Below are positions 1 through 10,149 of a stretch of DNA of 64,000 bases, in pieces. The notes below the pieces were generated by a model. That model did not search any database. It was given only the letters and a program-made list of their open reading frames with translations, and was not told where the DNA came from. The DNA lies in the NCBI GenBank assembly GCA_037953625.1, contig CM075651.1, positions 69,550,501-69,614,500 on the forward strand, given 5' to 3'. Position 1 is the stretch's first letter. Every line of letters begins with the position of its first letter. The position numbers and the translations under genes were made by a program. Origin of the DNA: Crotalaria pallida (taxonomy: Eukaryota; Streptophyta; Magnoliopsida; Fabales; Fabaceae).

Positions 1-3000
1 TAATTACGGCTTAGTCCTGATGATCAGATCATCCTTAGTGCATCCCTTCAATGATACCCGATCGCTAATGGTTCGCATCTATCCCCCTAAAGCTTATACA
101 CTCTCACTTGACTCATCACAACATCATCGCATCATCTTTCTCTTTCTCAAGTCATAGCACATTGCTCTCATGATTAATCACTATTTCAAGCTAACCGAAA
201 CTCAGCACGCCATCATTGTCCTCTTTGCCACTTGTGACTCGGCAGCATCACTGGTGTCCTTTCCCGCTAATTCGGGTTCAACAGCATCAGCAGCTCCTCT
301 CATTCTTCCAAATTTCCAATCATCTTCTAATTTTCTCACAATTCACTCTCATCGTAACTTCTCTCTCTCTCTCTCATTTATTCTCATTATTCGGGTTCGT
401 TATTCTTTTCTTATCATTCTTAGCTTGTGACTTTCATAACTTTATTACTAACGCACGATTAAATGATTCCCCACAATACCATATAAATATGACAAATAAA
501 CGAATCATAAAATGATTAAATAGCACCACATGAACCATCAGAAAACATATTATCATGGTTATAAACCAATCTCAGTCGTTCGGGTGGATAGCTGGACCAA
601 ACAAACAAGCGCTATCACATACACCACTACGCTAAATGAGATTGGAGTCCAATATTTGAGATGATTGGATGCCTTAATATGTTACCTAATTACCATGGCG
701 TCTTAAGGGAATGCCCCTCTCTCACCTCGATGACGAACGTCCTATAGCTCTCCAAGGTTTCCCGATCATCTCTCCTCGCCTCGTATCCTTTCGTCCGTCG
801 CTCAACTAAGACATTTTCCCGTGCATTAGAAACAATTCGATACACTCTTTTAGCTTGTTTTGAAAACAATTTCTCTTTTGAAAACTGGTTATCATTATCC
901 AAGATTTCCGAATTCAATTCGAATTCATGATTAAAACAGTTCTTAAGAAAATCTTTTGAAAACAATTCAAAAACACTCTTTTATTCAAATAAACTTCCTT
1001 AATGGAAAATGTTAGGTTATGAAAACATTATTTTTAAAGCACTTATCAAAATGCAAGAATTAAGGATAAGACTTTAGGATTCCCTTAACTAGTTCGTAAA
1101 AATCCAAAACATTCGTCATTCACTCATTGCAAGACACACATAGGTTTAAGAAAACAATTAATTGAATTACAACACTAACACACACAAATTCAATTATGCA
1201 CAGAAGGATAATTTAATTTCATTTCTTAACTAGATCGTGGCAAAACCGAATTGTCCATACTCAACATTTCCTAATTACTAATAATTTCTAGACCTTGAAA
1301 TTATAGGATTTACATTATGAGAATTAATCCAATTAATTCTACCTATTCCTAGTCTCTAAAACCGAAAGAAGAAAAGGGATTAGCACATCATTGTATCATA
1401 CATATGATAACACAAACATAGAATTTAATCACTCTCATTAGTTGTTCCAAAAGAAAATCCTTCTATGCATCTAAACATATACTAACCGAATTACTTCAAG
1501 TAAAATCTTGCAAAATATAGCACACCATTAAAAACATGAAACAATGAAATTATTTCATTTATTTTAAGGCTAAAACCGGAAGCATCATAAGAAAATTCAA
1601 TAATTTCAATTTCATTTTTCTTAGCTTAGTTTAAGAAAACGATCTAGGCCACAATTCATTTCATGTATGCACCTTTTATGCTTCTTAAATGAGGCTAGTC
1701 TTAGTCTACATGCAATTCAAATGATGATTAAGCATACTTTTCTATTTTCTATCTCAAGACCGAATACTAGCATGTATAAGACAAGAACCTTAGCTCATTT
1801 TTCAGTGCACTAAAGACAATTAAAGCAAACCATATCACACCAACATGCATAAGCCATCATGAGATTCCTTAGATTTTTAGTAAAACTCAAACTTATAATT
1901 TCCTTGAATAAAAACATGATTCATGACTTGATCTTCTAAAGAGAATGGCATGCATGGACTTAAGACCACTAAATCTATTCCTTATACATACATGCACCTA
2001 AAAATCATGCACTAAAACAATTTTAGCAATCATGACCGAATAGCCTTCACATCAACACATCATGGATGAAACAAATCTTTAAATCAAATCATGTTCATAA
2101 AAAGAAAAATCACTTTAAAGACCATTACCCTATTATTCCTACTAGGCCGTAATATATAGGAAGACTTAATTTCTTTTCTTGGAAATTTGACATGCAAACC
2201 TCAAAATTCCTAATTTGAGTTAACACACACATGGATTAAAACATGCACATATGCAAGATCAACAAAAAATCATTACAAATCAACATGCAAAGCTAAAAAT
2301 CCCTATTTTCTTCTCAAATAAACTTGGATCATGAAGTTGTTATTCAAACATTCACACATATACATATAGATCACGGTTTGAGCACAAGAGATCAACATGC
2401 AAGGCATAAATTCCTCACTTTGTTACCAATCAAACCTAGATCATAAATCATTCACCAAGTCCTTTCAATAAAAACCTCATACGTCACGGTTTTGGAAGAA
2501 GGAATCAACATGCAAGGGGTTTCATTTTAGTTTTCATAAAAATCTCGAGTAGTGAGTTAGATCCCTTTAGAGTTTTGTTTAGAAAATCATGATGAACTAC
2601 CTAATGAAGCCATAACCGAAGCTTTAAGAGTCCATAATGTTCACATATTTACAAACCAATGTAAACGTCCATGATAAAGTCTAGATCATGCTTGCACTTA
2701 TCTCTCAAGCTATGAAAATAAACATGCTATGGAAAGAAAAGAAGGAAAAATTACAAGACCAAAAGAAAATCCTAATTCTCATGGTTTTCTACTTGATCCT
2801 TAAATGACCTACCAAGAAGTTGAGTCTTCTAGCTTCTAGGGTTCTTGCTTTCTAAATCCAAGATCTTGCTCTAAATCTCCTTCCTCCTTCTTTGTGCTCC
2901 TCTCGGCCACCTTCTCTCTTCTTCTCTCTCTTTTTCTTCTAAGGGTTGAATAGTCCCTTAGAAAGTGTTTGGTTTGTGTATGTGGAAGGAAGTGAAAGAA

Positions 3001-3977
3001 AGTGAAAAAAATGGACTAAGGTTTGGTTGATTTAAGGGCACCGAAATTACCTCCTTTACCCTTGGAATGGGTTTCGGCCAACACATCAATTAGGAGGGTA
3101 GTTTTGGGTTTCTCAAAGTTTGCATGGGAAGGGTTCCATCAAAGGGGTACATAGTGCATGGTCTAGGGCTAGGCTTCATCATGCTTAGTCATTTCAAGCT
3201 CCTACTTTCCACTCTCCTAATCCACTTGTTGGCTTCTAAGCCTTCCAAGTATTTCTTCCCAATTTGTAAATCTACCCCCCCCCCCCCAACACACACACAC
3301 ACATGCACACACTTCATGCAATTCTTCATTTTTATTTTCTATTTTAAGATATCATCAACTCAAGAATCACATACATACATTCACACACATAGTAAAACCG
3401 TAGCACCATATGCACATACACAGTCCATATTTTTCTTATGATCACCAATTCACATAATTTTGCAAGTATTTTCATACACACACCAATACCGTAGCACATG
3501 CACATATATACACACACATTTATTTTTCAAGCCACATCCTCATGTGAAATCAAACATATAGCATAGTGAGTACAATTAATTTCATGTCAGGGCAATCATT
3601 TTAATTTCCTATAAAACACATTTGATTGTAAAGAAAATTTAGACTATTTCCAAGTAAAACAATTTTCTAAATATAATACAGAAAAGAAGAAATCTCTTTT
3701 AATACAAATAGGAAATTTTCAAGAGATTAATTTATTTAAAGTTGTCAACTCTCAAAATCATGGTTTCTTAAGTATATAATTCGTCCTTTCAAAAATTTCA
3801 AAGAAATAAATTTTATAAATCAATCCAGAAAATTCAAAAGATCACATCTTCAAGGTTTACAAATCCAAAAATGCAAATTATTTCAGAAGGAAATTCACTT
3901 TTTTTTTAAACAAAAACTTCAAGGTTTATTTTTATCGAACTCGTTTACGCACGTTCGGGAAAATGCGGGGTGTTACA
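1..3977 (-). repeat. Element A left LTR (3' LTR), cut by window edge
   Basis: This is the downstream LTR of the minus-strand element, and it ends at 3977 with TGTTACA. It is AT-rich and non-coding. Compared with the right LTR it has about 50 extra bases near 720-775 and a shorter C/CA microsatellite (about 3274-3310). The rest differs by scattered substitutions, so insertion is fairly recent. The short ORFs here have no recognisable domain and I do not treat them as genes. Pyrimidine-rich runs near 2870-2940 (purine-rich on the element's sense strand) may be the transcript leader, but I see no clear TATA box. Confidence 0.85.
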
Positions 3978-5549
3978 TTCTCCCCAACTTAAAGATTTCT
4001 CGTCCTCGAGAAATACTGAGCGAACTCGGACTATGGGTGCATAATTCCTTTGAATAACCTCTTTACTCCTGAACCGTAGCTTTCATCGTCACATCCATGA
4101 TCGTGCGTTGTCCAGTTATGGTCCTTACGGGTTACTCAAACGGATTACTTTTGCAAGCGACTCCACGGGCATTCTGGTCGGTAATTAGGATGGGGTACAA
4201 ACAACAGGGTTCCATGGAAGCAAAAGATCAAAGAGGCTTAAGATATCCGAGCAATATCCAGACACAACATAGCTACACCCTTTTTGGGTTAAGGTTCTAC
4301 TACTTCAGGGAATTATGTTTCTCCTCGTCCGTTCAAACCTAATCAAGCTATTCTTCAGAATTTCATATCTCTACTTGCTCCCCAACTTAAATAATTCATA
4401 TCTCTACACACCGTCCTCTTGATCACAACGTAATTTCTAAAACTACCATTCTTTATCATTCCTCAATCGGTTCTACACAATTTCTCACTACTTATCCCCA
4501 ATCTAATTTCCAATTGTCTCATACTTCATTATTATTATCCAATTTCTGAGACCGCCATCTCATCTCCTCATCTTAATCACCACAATTTTGCAAGAAATAC
4601 ACACTACTTCATTCCCTATTCTTAAACACTTAGCCATACAACCTAGTTTTTCTCAAACCTTTTTCCAACTTCTCTATCTGCCACGAGCTCTACACCATCC
4701 ACACTCTTTCAATCCGAAGACCTAGTATTCCTCAAGATATTAAGTTCTAGCACTCCATCCTAACTTTAGGTCACATCTAAGGGTTCTAACCATGAGCTCC
4801 ACCACTTCGTTGATTCAACCTTACCACCTTATCACTTATTCTTCTCTTTCTAACCGCTCTACTTCCTCATTTCAAGACACTTGGGATCTAAGGTTCTTAA
4901 TATTTTCTCCTAGGCTCACATTCCTTTCCTTTATATCAACCAATCCTCAATTTTCCTTAGCACTTACAATTCCTTCCTCATGGTACTCCACTTTCTACTG
5001 TCTATTGCTAAGAATACCTGTATGTCGGATGCCGGATATCAAGGTCTTAAATTTTCAAGAAGGCTTTAGGGAGAACAAACATTTGGTTAAGGTTAAAGAG
5101 AAAACTTTGGGTTCATCAAGGTTCATATCAACTTATCAAGTTACTCTAACAAACAAGGGTTAAAATTCTTGGATTCAGCTATTTCAAACATCTTACCAAA
5201 GCAATTTGGCAAAATTTGGGATTTTCACGAAGGAAGTTTCAGCAAAAAGGAGGATTCTAGTCGCAAGACAAGATTACGGGTTAATGGCTCAAAGGTGATC
5301 TCAAACAAAAAGGGTTCACATCAAGAGGGTTCTAGTCGCTAACCGACATCACAAGGTGGCATTGAACACTGCTCCCGGATGCTGTGGTGAACAGTAACCA
5401 ACACCTTCCAGAACTGCTTCGATACATACCTAGCGTTCCTATGCTCACTCATTGCTACCTCACTACTAACGCACACTCAGAGTTACGCGGTAGAGTATGC
5501 AAGTTCACACGCAAGAGTTCTTAAAGCAACCTTAGCTCTGATACCATTC
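3978..5549 (-). mobile_element. Element A internal region, non-coding
   Basis: This 1.57 kb stretch holds no protease, RT or integrase motif in any frame. Its left edge, read on the minus strand, gives a purine-rich tract followed by the LTR, with the 'CTCGAGGACGAG' type of 3' sequence common after the last codon of chromovirus pol. The interior therefore looks like a pol-depleted derivative that kept only the ends needed in cis. The 123-codon plus-strand ORF at 4792-5163 is antisense to the element and low in complexity. Confidence 0.7.
5535..5546 (-). other. Primer-binding site of element A
   Basis: On the minus strand this reads TGGTATCAGAGC, complementary to the 3' end of plant initiator tRNA-Met. 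It lies 3 bases inside the right LTR (TGTAACATCCC at 5550). Its position proves that the right LTR is the 5' LTR and that the element points left. All PBS sequences in the window have this same 12-base core. Confidence 0.9.
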
Positions 5550-5794
5550 TGTAACATCCCGATTTTCACTTACCGAAAACTTAACTGGATTATGGTTACT
5601 TTCTTGCAAAAATGAGGCCATTTTTTTTCAAAACATCAGTTAAATAGAATGACCCATTTGATTTCATGTCAAAATATCCATACAAAGATTAACTTGTTGG
5701 GGTTACAGTAGGACCAGGTTGCTAAGAACTCATGGGGAATTACATACTCAAAGGGAAAATCACCTACTTCCTAGTCATGATCCTAAATCCTTCC

Positions 5795-6052
5795 CTAATC
5801 TTGCTTTCCGAATCTGCTATTCCACTCGTCATCGTCCATCAATAGCTCCTCAGGACTAATGATCCAGCTCTCGTCACTAGAGTACTCCTCTGCATCCTCT
5901 TCAGACCAGAGGTCAGGGTCCTCCTCCTCTGCGTCCTCAGTAAGCTCCGCCTCAGCATCAACAGCCTCACAATCAGTCTCCTCCTCCGCAGCACCCTCCT
6001 CTTCATCTAACTGTAACTCAGCCCTTCTACGCGGGATCGTTATGTAGAACAT
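5795..6052 (-). CDS. Small acidic ORF in element A LTR, function unknown
   Basis: I do not recognise this product. The minus-strand frame is open over about 105 codons, and the first ATG is at 6050-6052, leaving 85 codons. A short basic stretch (IPRRRAELQL) comes first. A long Glu/Asp-rich body follows, with Ser/Trp near its end (SSDESW) and DDDEW close to the C-terminus. It sits a few hundred bases from the U5 end of the LTR, as does the 156-codon ORF in the Tekay LTRs, which also ends in an acidic, Trp-containing tail. It may be real or may be a chance open frame in acidic, low-complexity codons. Only one copy lies in the window, so conservation cannot be judged. Confidence 0.3.
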   Translation of the reverse strand: MFYITIPRRRAELQLDEEEGAAEEETDCEAVDAEAELTEDAEEEDPDLWSEEDAEEYSSDESWIISPEELLMDDDEWNSRFGKQD

Positions 6053-6307
6053 TTCAAGAACAGTTATAATACCGTTGGCGCCTTTCTTGGGAGTCGCTCC
6101 TATCTCCCGCAACTATTGGTATCGTACCAGATTGGCCATCTAGAACCCGTACAATTTTACACAAGACAGAATAGATAGAGTAGAGAGAGTGAGCAACCCA
6201 AAACGGCAATGTCGACTATGTGGGATTACATTAAGTAAATATTAAGGCCAAATAAATGTAAAAGGAAACATAAATCCAACAATAGCATAAGTTAAATCAA
6301 GACAACA

Positions 6308-6312
6308 CATAT
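6308..6312. repeat. Target-site duplication of Tekay-1, left copy
   Basis: The five bases catat precede the LTR start TGTAACACCCC at 6313 and recur at 17716-17720 right after the LTR end GTGTCACA. A 5 bp duplication is standard for gypsy integrases and fixes both ends of Tekay-1. Confidence 0.9.
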
Positions 6313-6575
6313 TGTAACACCCCAAAATTTTAATCCCCGATTAATGAAATGTTAATTATAATTTAATTATAATTAATAGTTTTCAAATTAATCCTTGATT
6401 AAAATATGTGTGTATATAATTAGCTTGCATGTGAGAAATTATTTAATAAATAATTTAAATCCCTAAAATGTATATTTTGCATATTAGTCCCTGGGTTGGG
6501 ACCTAGAAGCAATTATAGGAAAGGTTTTGGAGGGAAAGTAAATAAAATAATTATTTTTCAAAGTCTGGGTAAAAT

Positions 6576-6603
6576 ACTCGAGTATTATCAGAAACACTCG
6601 AGT
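6576..6603. promoter_or_regulatory. Upstream pair of ACTCGAGT palindromes
   Basis: ACTCGAGT occurs at 6576-6583 and 6596-6603, exactly 20 bp start to start and about 130 bp upstream of the TATA box. The same pair is at the matching place in the 3' LTR (near 14411-14438). Two helical turns between perfect 8-mers puts both on the same face of DNA, as expected for cooperative protein binding. Confidence 0.6.
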
Positions 6604-6733
6604 ATTTTGGGTCAAACTGCACGAGTTAGTGCGTTTGATGAGTCACAGCCAACGATTCCTTTCGTTGACATGAAATAGTCTTCAAGCCACCTCCATGGCA
6701 GTCGTGTCGCGACGCATGATGCCTCTCTATGCC

Positions 6734-6741
6734 TATAAAAG
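6734..6741 (+). promoter_or_regulatory. TATA box of Tekay-1 5' LTR
   Basis: TATAAAAG lies about 420 bp into the LTR. It is the only strong TATA box followed by a leader-like sequence. It is conserved in the 3' LTR (14569-14576) and, as CTTTTATA, on the minus strand of both Tekay-2 LTRs (40890-40897, 49093-49100). Transcription is expected to start about 30 bp downstream. Confidence 0.7.
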
Positions 6742-7636
6742 CTCATCTTCAACCCTTAGCCAAGAATTTTGCTTAACTTTGTTGAAATTGAAGAAGTTAG
6801 GGTTTCTGAGTTGTGAGCTTCGATTCTCCTTCTCTACATTGATTTGAAACACAAACCAAACACGAATAGAAAGCTTACATCTTGAGCTTTGTATAGAGAG
6901 TGAAATCGTGAGATTTGAGTGAGTAAGCTAAGAGAATTGAAGAATTGAAGTGAAGCTGTTCTTGCTCGAGTTGGTGTCTGGAGCTTACTTTGATCATCGA
7001 TTTCGGTAAGCTCGTGAATCCCTGAGTCTCAAACATAATTCCTTTAGTTAGTTCATGTTGCATAGAGTTAATAAATCTAATTTTCCCCAATTTAAATCTC
7101 TGTTCCATGTACAAACCAATTCCATTTTGGTATGGTACTCAAAATGCTCTGCTCATGGTTCTTGAAGTTGGTCTGAGGAGTTTGGAGTCTCTTTCTTGCC
7201 AAGTTTCGTTTGGAAAACATCTGAGAGGTAAGGGGAAGTAATTATATTCACTAGATAGAGTTTGAAATCCATTAAATGTGTTAGAGAGCCACCAAGAGGC
7301 TCTAAGGGCTTAGATTCTATAGGAACTTTGGTTTGGAGACCAATCCATGCTCTAAATCCGTATTGAGCAAGTTTGTTATCATGCATGTGAACTTAAATGA
7401 GCTTTGTTTCATGAATATTATGCTTATTGTGTGATTTGAGGTATAGAGTTGTTAAAATGCCTTTTTATGCATAATCAATGATTTCTCTATCAATTCTGTG
7501 TTTTGAATTGAAATAAGTGTTGTAACATATTTGATTAATGATATGTTAACTCTGCTGATCCCTGAAATGGACTTCAATTGAGTAGAAATGAAAATGGCAT
7601 GTTAAAACCAGTTTTCAATACTGTCAGCTGAGAAAC

Positions 7637-7959
7637 ACTCGAGTAAATGGCAAGGTACTCGAGTAAATCGTGTTCAAAATAAAGTAAATTTCATAAGAAC
7701 ACTCGAGTATTTTGTCTGTTACTCGAGTATCGGGCATGAACTGAGAATTGTTATAGGTCAAACACTCGAGTCATTCAAAGTCACTCGAGTATTCTGGAAA
7801 AGTCCAAGAACACTCGAGTAACTCATGAACTACTCGAGTAAATTGTTGAAATTAAAACCCAAATCCTCAGAAAGACATGAATACTCGAGTAAGCTTAAGA
7901 ACACTCGAGTAATCTGGAAAATCTTCAGAACACTCGAGTATTCTGAACTTTACTCGAGT
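7637..7959. repeat. Cluster of twelve ACTCGAGT palindromes in six pairs
   Basis: Twelve perfect copies of ACTCGAGT lie in about 320 bp. The members of each pair are 20 bp apart start to start (one pair is 19). The spacers differ in sequence, so this is not a simple tandem repeat: motif and spacing are kept and the rest drifts. The matching cluster in the 3' LTR (15472-15814) has one extra 20 bp unit. Confidence 0.85.
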
Positions 7960-8187
7960 AAAATGCCCAGAATCTGAAAACATCATTTTCAATTCTAACT
8001 TAATTAATTAAGGAATTATTAAAGGTAATTCAAGGGATCAAGACTTAGAGAAATTGATCAATACAATTCGATCGTTTGGTGACGATCCTTTTTGATAAAA
8101 ATTAAGCCTAGGTGGCTAGTAAAGTATTAATCAATTTCCCTAAGTCTAAAATGCATTCATTCTGGAGTTTGGATGGTAGGACGTATT

Positions 8188-8417
8188 CATGTTCGATAAA
8201 CATGAGGAGGGCCTCTGGGAGTGCCAATACGCTTGCTTGATGACACGTCGTTGACGTGGTCGGCTTTGTGGATGCCGATATGGATATATCGTTTGGATGA
8301 TGATCCGTTTGGATGACGGGATATGCTCGGGGTGCATGGATACCAAGCTTGTCGTGTACATTCTAGGTGAATGTACAAATTGTTGTATACCTAGGAATAC
8401 AACGCACTATGGAGTGC
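8188..8417 (+). repeat. Hairpin array in Tekay-1 5' LTR
   Basis: Several perfect short inverted repeats follow one another: CATGTT/AACATG (8188-8204), CACGTC/GACGTG (8244-8258), CGGC/GCCG (8261-8277), GTACATTC/GAATGTAC (8356-8376), GTTGTAT/ATACAAC (8382-8403) and GCACT/AGTGC (8404-8417). They sit between the palindrome cluster and the LTR ORF. Tekay-2 has the same array on the minus strand (about 39220-39480 and 47430-47680), with some stems altered on both sides. Confidence 0.75.
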
Positions 8418-8676
8418 GGGGTTGTCAGGGATGGACGTCAGAGAGTGACTTCGAAAATGTGGAGATAAGTTGAGAGTTAAAGTCATGCATCATGTCTTTC
8501 ACCTAATGCAATTGATATACCTGAATTAAGTGTGAACATCCTATGTGCATCTGATACTTGCTAAATGCTAATTGTGATTGTTATTAATTGATGCATTATT
8601 ATCTTTCATATGTTGCATGATTTATTCTCTATTGATTATGTGAGTAGAATTGCTTACCCCTATGCCCTTGTAGGTG

Positions 8677-9147
8677 ATGTCTCGTTACATTGCTTGCATC
8701 GAGATCCGGCCACTTCCTAGTGGCGTATGGATCTATGAGGACCATCGCGCGGTGTATGAGGGGGAGGTAGAGTTCACATTCTATCACCCTAACCCGCTAA
8801 TGCGATTCTGTCCTCGTAGGTTTAGGATTCCCATCATATACACTATGCATGTACCCCCGTTTTATACTTACCATGGACCACCTCCCATGCGACCAGCTCG
8901 CTCTTACCACAGCTTTCATTTTCGACCTACCCGCTCTCACCCTTTTTCATCGAGAGTCGTCCGCGAGGAGACTCCCCCTTCTGATCTGAGGAGCCCAGTC
9001 AGGGTTGCACCATCACCTGACCCGGTACCCAGTGGTAGGGTACACTCTCCCTCGGATGAGATCGAGGAGGATCCGGTGGAGGACGAGAGTGGGAGCGAGC
9101 CTGTCGTGCATTCTACTGGGAGTGACTGGAGGGACGACGATCCCTAG
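8677..9147 (+). CDS. LTR-encoded 156-aa protein, unknown function (Tekay-1 5' LTR)
   Basis: I recognise no known domain. The start is taken as ATG 8677, three bases after the acceptor-like TAG. The N-terminal third has several Trp/Tyr residues and reads like a small folded region (SRYIACIEIRPLPSG at the start). The middle is Pro/Arg/His-rich and basic (about residues 50-100). The last 40 residues are acidic (EIEEDPVEDESGSE, then GSDWRDDDP at the end). The frame is open in three of the four Tekay LTRs in the window, and always in the element's sense direction. It would be the first ORF of a spliced genomic RNA, upstream of the PBS and gag. A nuclear, nucleic-acid-binding accessory protein is possible but only a guess. 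Confidence 0.55.
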   Translation: MSRYIACIEIRPLPSGVWIYEDHRAVYEGEVEFTFYHPNPLMRFCPRRFRIPIIYTMHVPPFYTYHGPPPMRPARSYHSFHFRPTRSHPFSSRVVREETPPSDLRSPVRVAPSPDPVPSGRVHSPSDEIEEDPVEDESGSEPVVHSTGSDWRDDDP

Positions 9148-9865
9148 GTACATGTATATGGTGTATGATGTGGATCCGAGGATCCGGTGTGTGGAGGAGA
9201 TGTGCTGCTGCTACTGTGATGATGATGCTACTACCTTATTACCTATGTTTTTGGGAGACTACTGCTGCTACTACTAATGCATCTGATGCTGATGGATCTA
9301 CATGACTATCCCTGGGGTTGTATTTTGGTTATGTATATATTGTACATATGTTTTACTCTAGGGTTATAGTATCATGGTAATGTAGATCTGTTTATATGGA
9401 CTTGTTATATTTTGGAACTTGGTGACTTATCTCATGGACTATGTATCTATGACTCTTTCATATATATGAAAATCTATGTTTATATTATATCAGTTGCATA
9501 GTCCAGTAATTTCCGCTTACTCTGATTTAACTTATAAAAGAGCTCGGCTATAAGTATTAATTGACGGTATCAGTTTTATTGAACAAAGTATGGGTAGCTT
9601 CAATTGATTGTAAAATGTAAAGAAATTTCTAAAGAACGAATGTTATCCTGTTTGAGAAAAGGTTTTAGAAATCGCCGAACTCGATACAAGTGTTTTAAAG
9701 GATTTTAGAATTTATTCTCCAAGAGTTCCATTTGATGAATTGTGCACCCACTTTAAAGAAAATTTTATTTACCATATTTTCTTAGCGCACAAGTCCATAT
9801 ATTATCCAATATAAAGCATAAATACTATATTATATTTGGGTAATCTGGAAGGGTGTCACACTGAG

Positions 9866-9877
9866 TGGTATCAGAGC
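9866..9877 (+). other. Primer-binding site of Tekay-1
   Basis: TGGTATCAGAGC begins 5 bases after the 5' LTR end (9860) and is complementary to initiator tRNA-Met. It marks where minus-strand DNA synthesis starts. About 270 bp of untranslated leader separate it from the gag ATG. Confidence 0.93.
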
Positions 9878-10149
9878 AAAAGTCAGATCCTGTAGTAGTA
9901 GAAGTGGTTCCAGAAAGGTAGTCATCAACGTCAAGCAGGTATCTCCAAAGCACTTATTACCTTGAATGCTGTTATTTTGATTGTTAAAGGTTTGAATACC
10001 CTGAATTGTTTGTATCTTGTCTTTTTTGAGTACAAGACGTAATTGCTTGTAGATTTAATAAGCTTAGGATAGAGCCTTAGTATAGGTGGTGTAATGGAAG
10101 TTTCTTTAGTTCAACATATGTGACCATAATCCCACAGCGCAGGTCTAAT

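Larger units (their letters stand above)
5550..6312 (-). repeat. Element A right LTR, left fragment (U5 side)
   Basis: This fragment starts TGTAACATCCC next to the PBS and is interrupted at 6312/6313 by Tekay-1. The last five bases, catat (6308-6312), are repeated at 17716-17720 as Tekay-1's target-site duplication. The LTR resumes at 17721. It holds a small acidic ORF, listed separately. Confidence 0.85.
7006..8673 (+). other. Putative intron inside the Tekay-1 LTR leader
   Basis: The donor TTTCG|GTAAGC at 7006 and the acceptor CCCTTGTAG at 8665-8673 bracket about 1.67 kb. A second donor, GAGAG|GTAAGG, is at 7228. The acceptor is directly followed by GTGATG, so the first ATG after splicing opens the 156-codon LTR ORF. 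Both donors and the acceptor are conserved in the otherwise divergent solo LTR (minus strand: donors at 28314 and 28104, acceptor at 26226). The interval contains the palindrome cluster and the hairpin array. This is inferred from splice-site consensus and conservation, with no transcript evidence. Confidence 0.5.
6313..9860 (+). repeat. Tekay-1 5' LTR
   Basis: This 3,548 bp LTR runs from TGTAACACCCC to GGGTGTCACA. In order it holds a palindrome pair (6576-6603), a TATA box (6734), a leader with two good splice donors (7006, 7228), a small hairpin (7285-7303), the main palindrome cluster (7637-7959), a hairpin array (8188-8417), a splice-acceptor-like site (8673) and a 156-codon ORF (8677-9147). 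The last 700 bases are AT-rich, with no feature I can name apart from the LTR end. Confidence 0.92.

Noticed and set aside
3274..3310. C-run followed by CA repeat as a regulatory Z-DNA element
   Set aside because: A simple microsatellite, differing in length between the two LTR copies; nothing else supports a function.
4792..5163. A 123-codon plus-strand ORF in the interior of element A
   Set aside because: Opposite to the element's direction, Ser/Leu/Thr-rich from pyrimidine-rich DNA, with no domain and no second copy.
6875..7114. A 79-codon antisense frame in all four Tekay LTR leaders
   Set aside because: It is antisense to the leader around the splice donor. Conservation is explained by the leader itself.
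7637..7959. CRISPR-like array (regular repeats with unique spacers)
   Set aside because: Repeats are 8 bp palindromes with 12 bp spacers inside a plant LTR. No cas genes, and size and setting are wrong.
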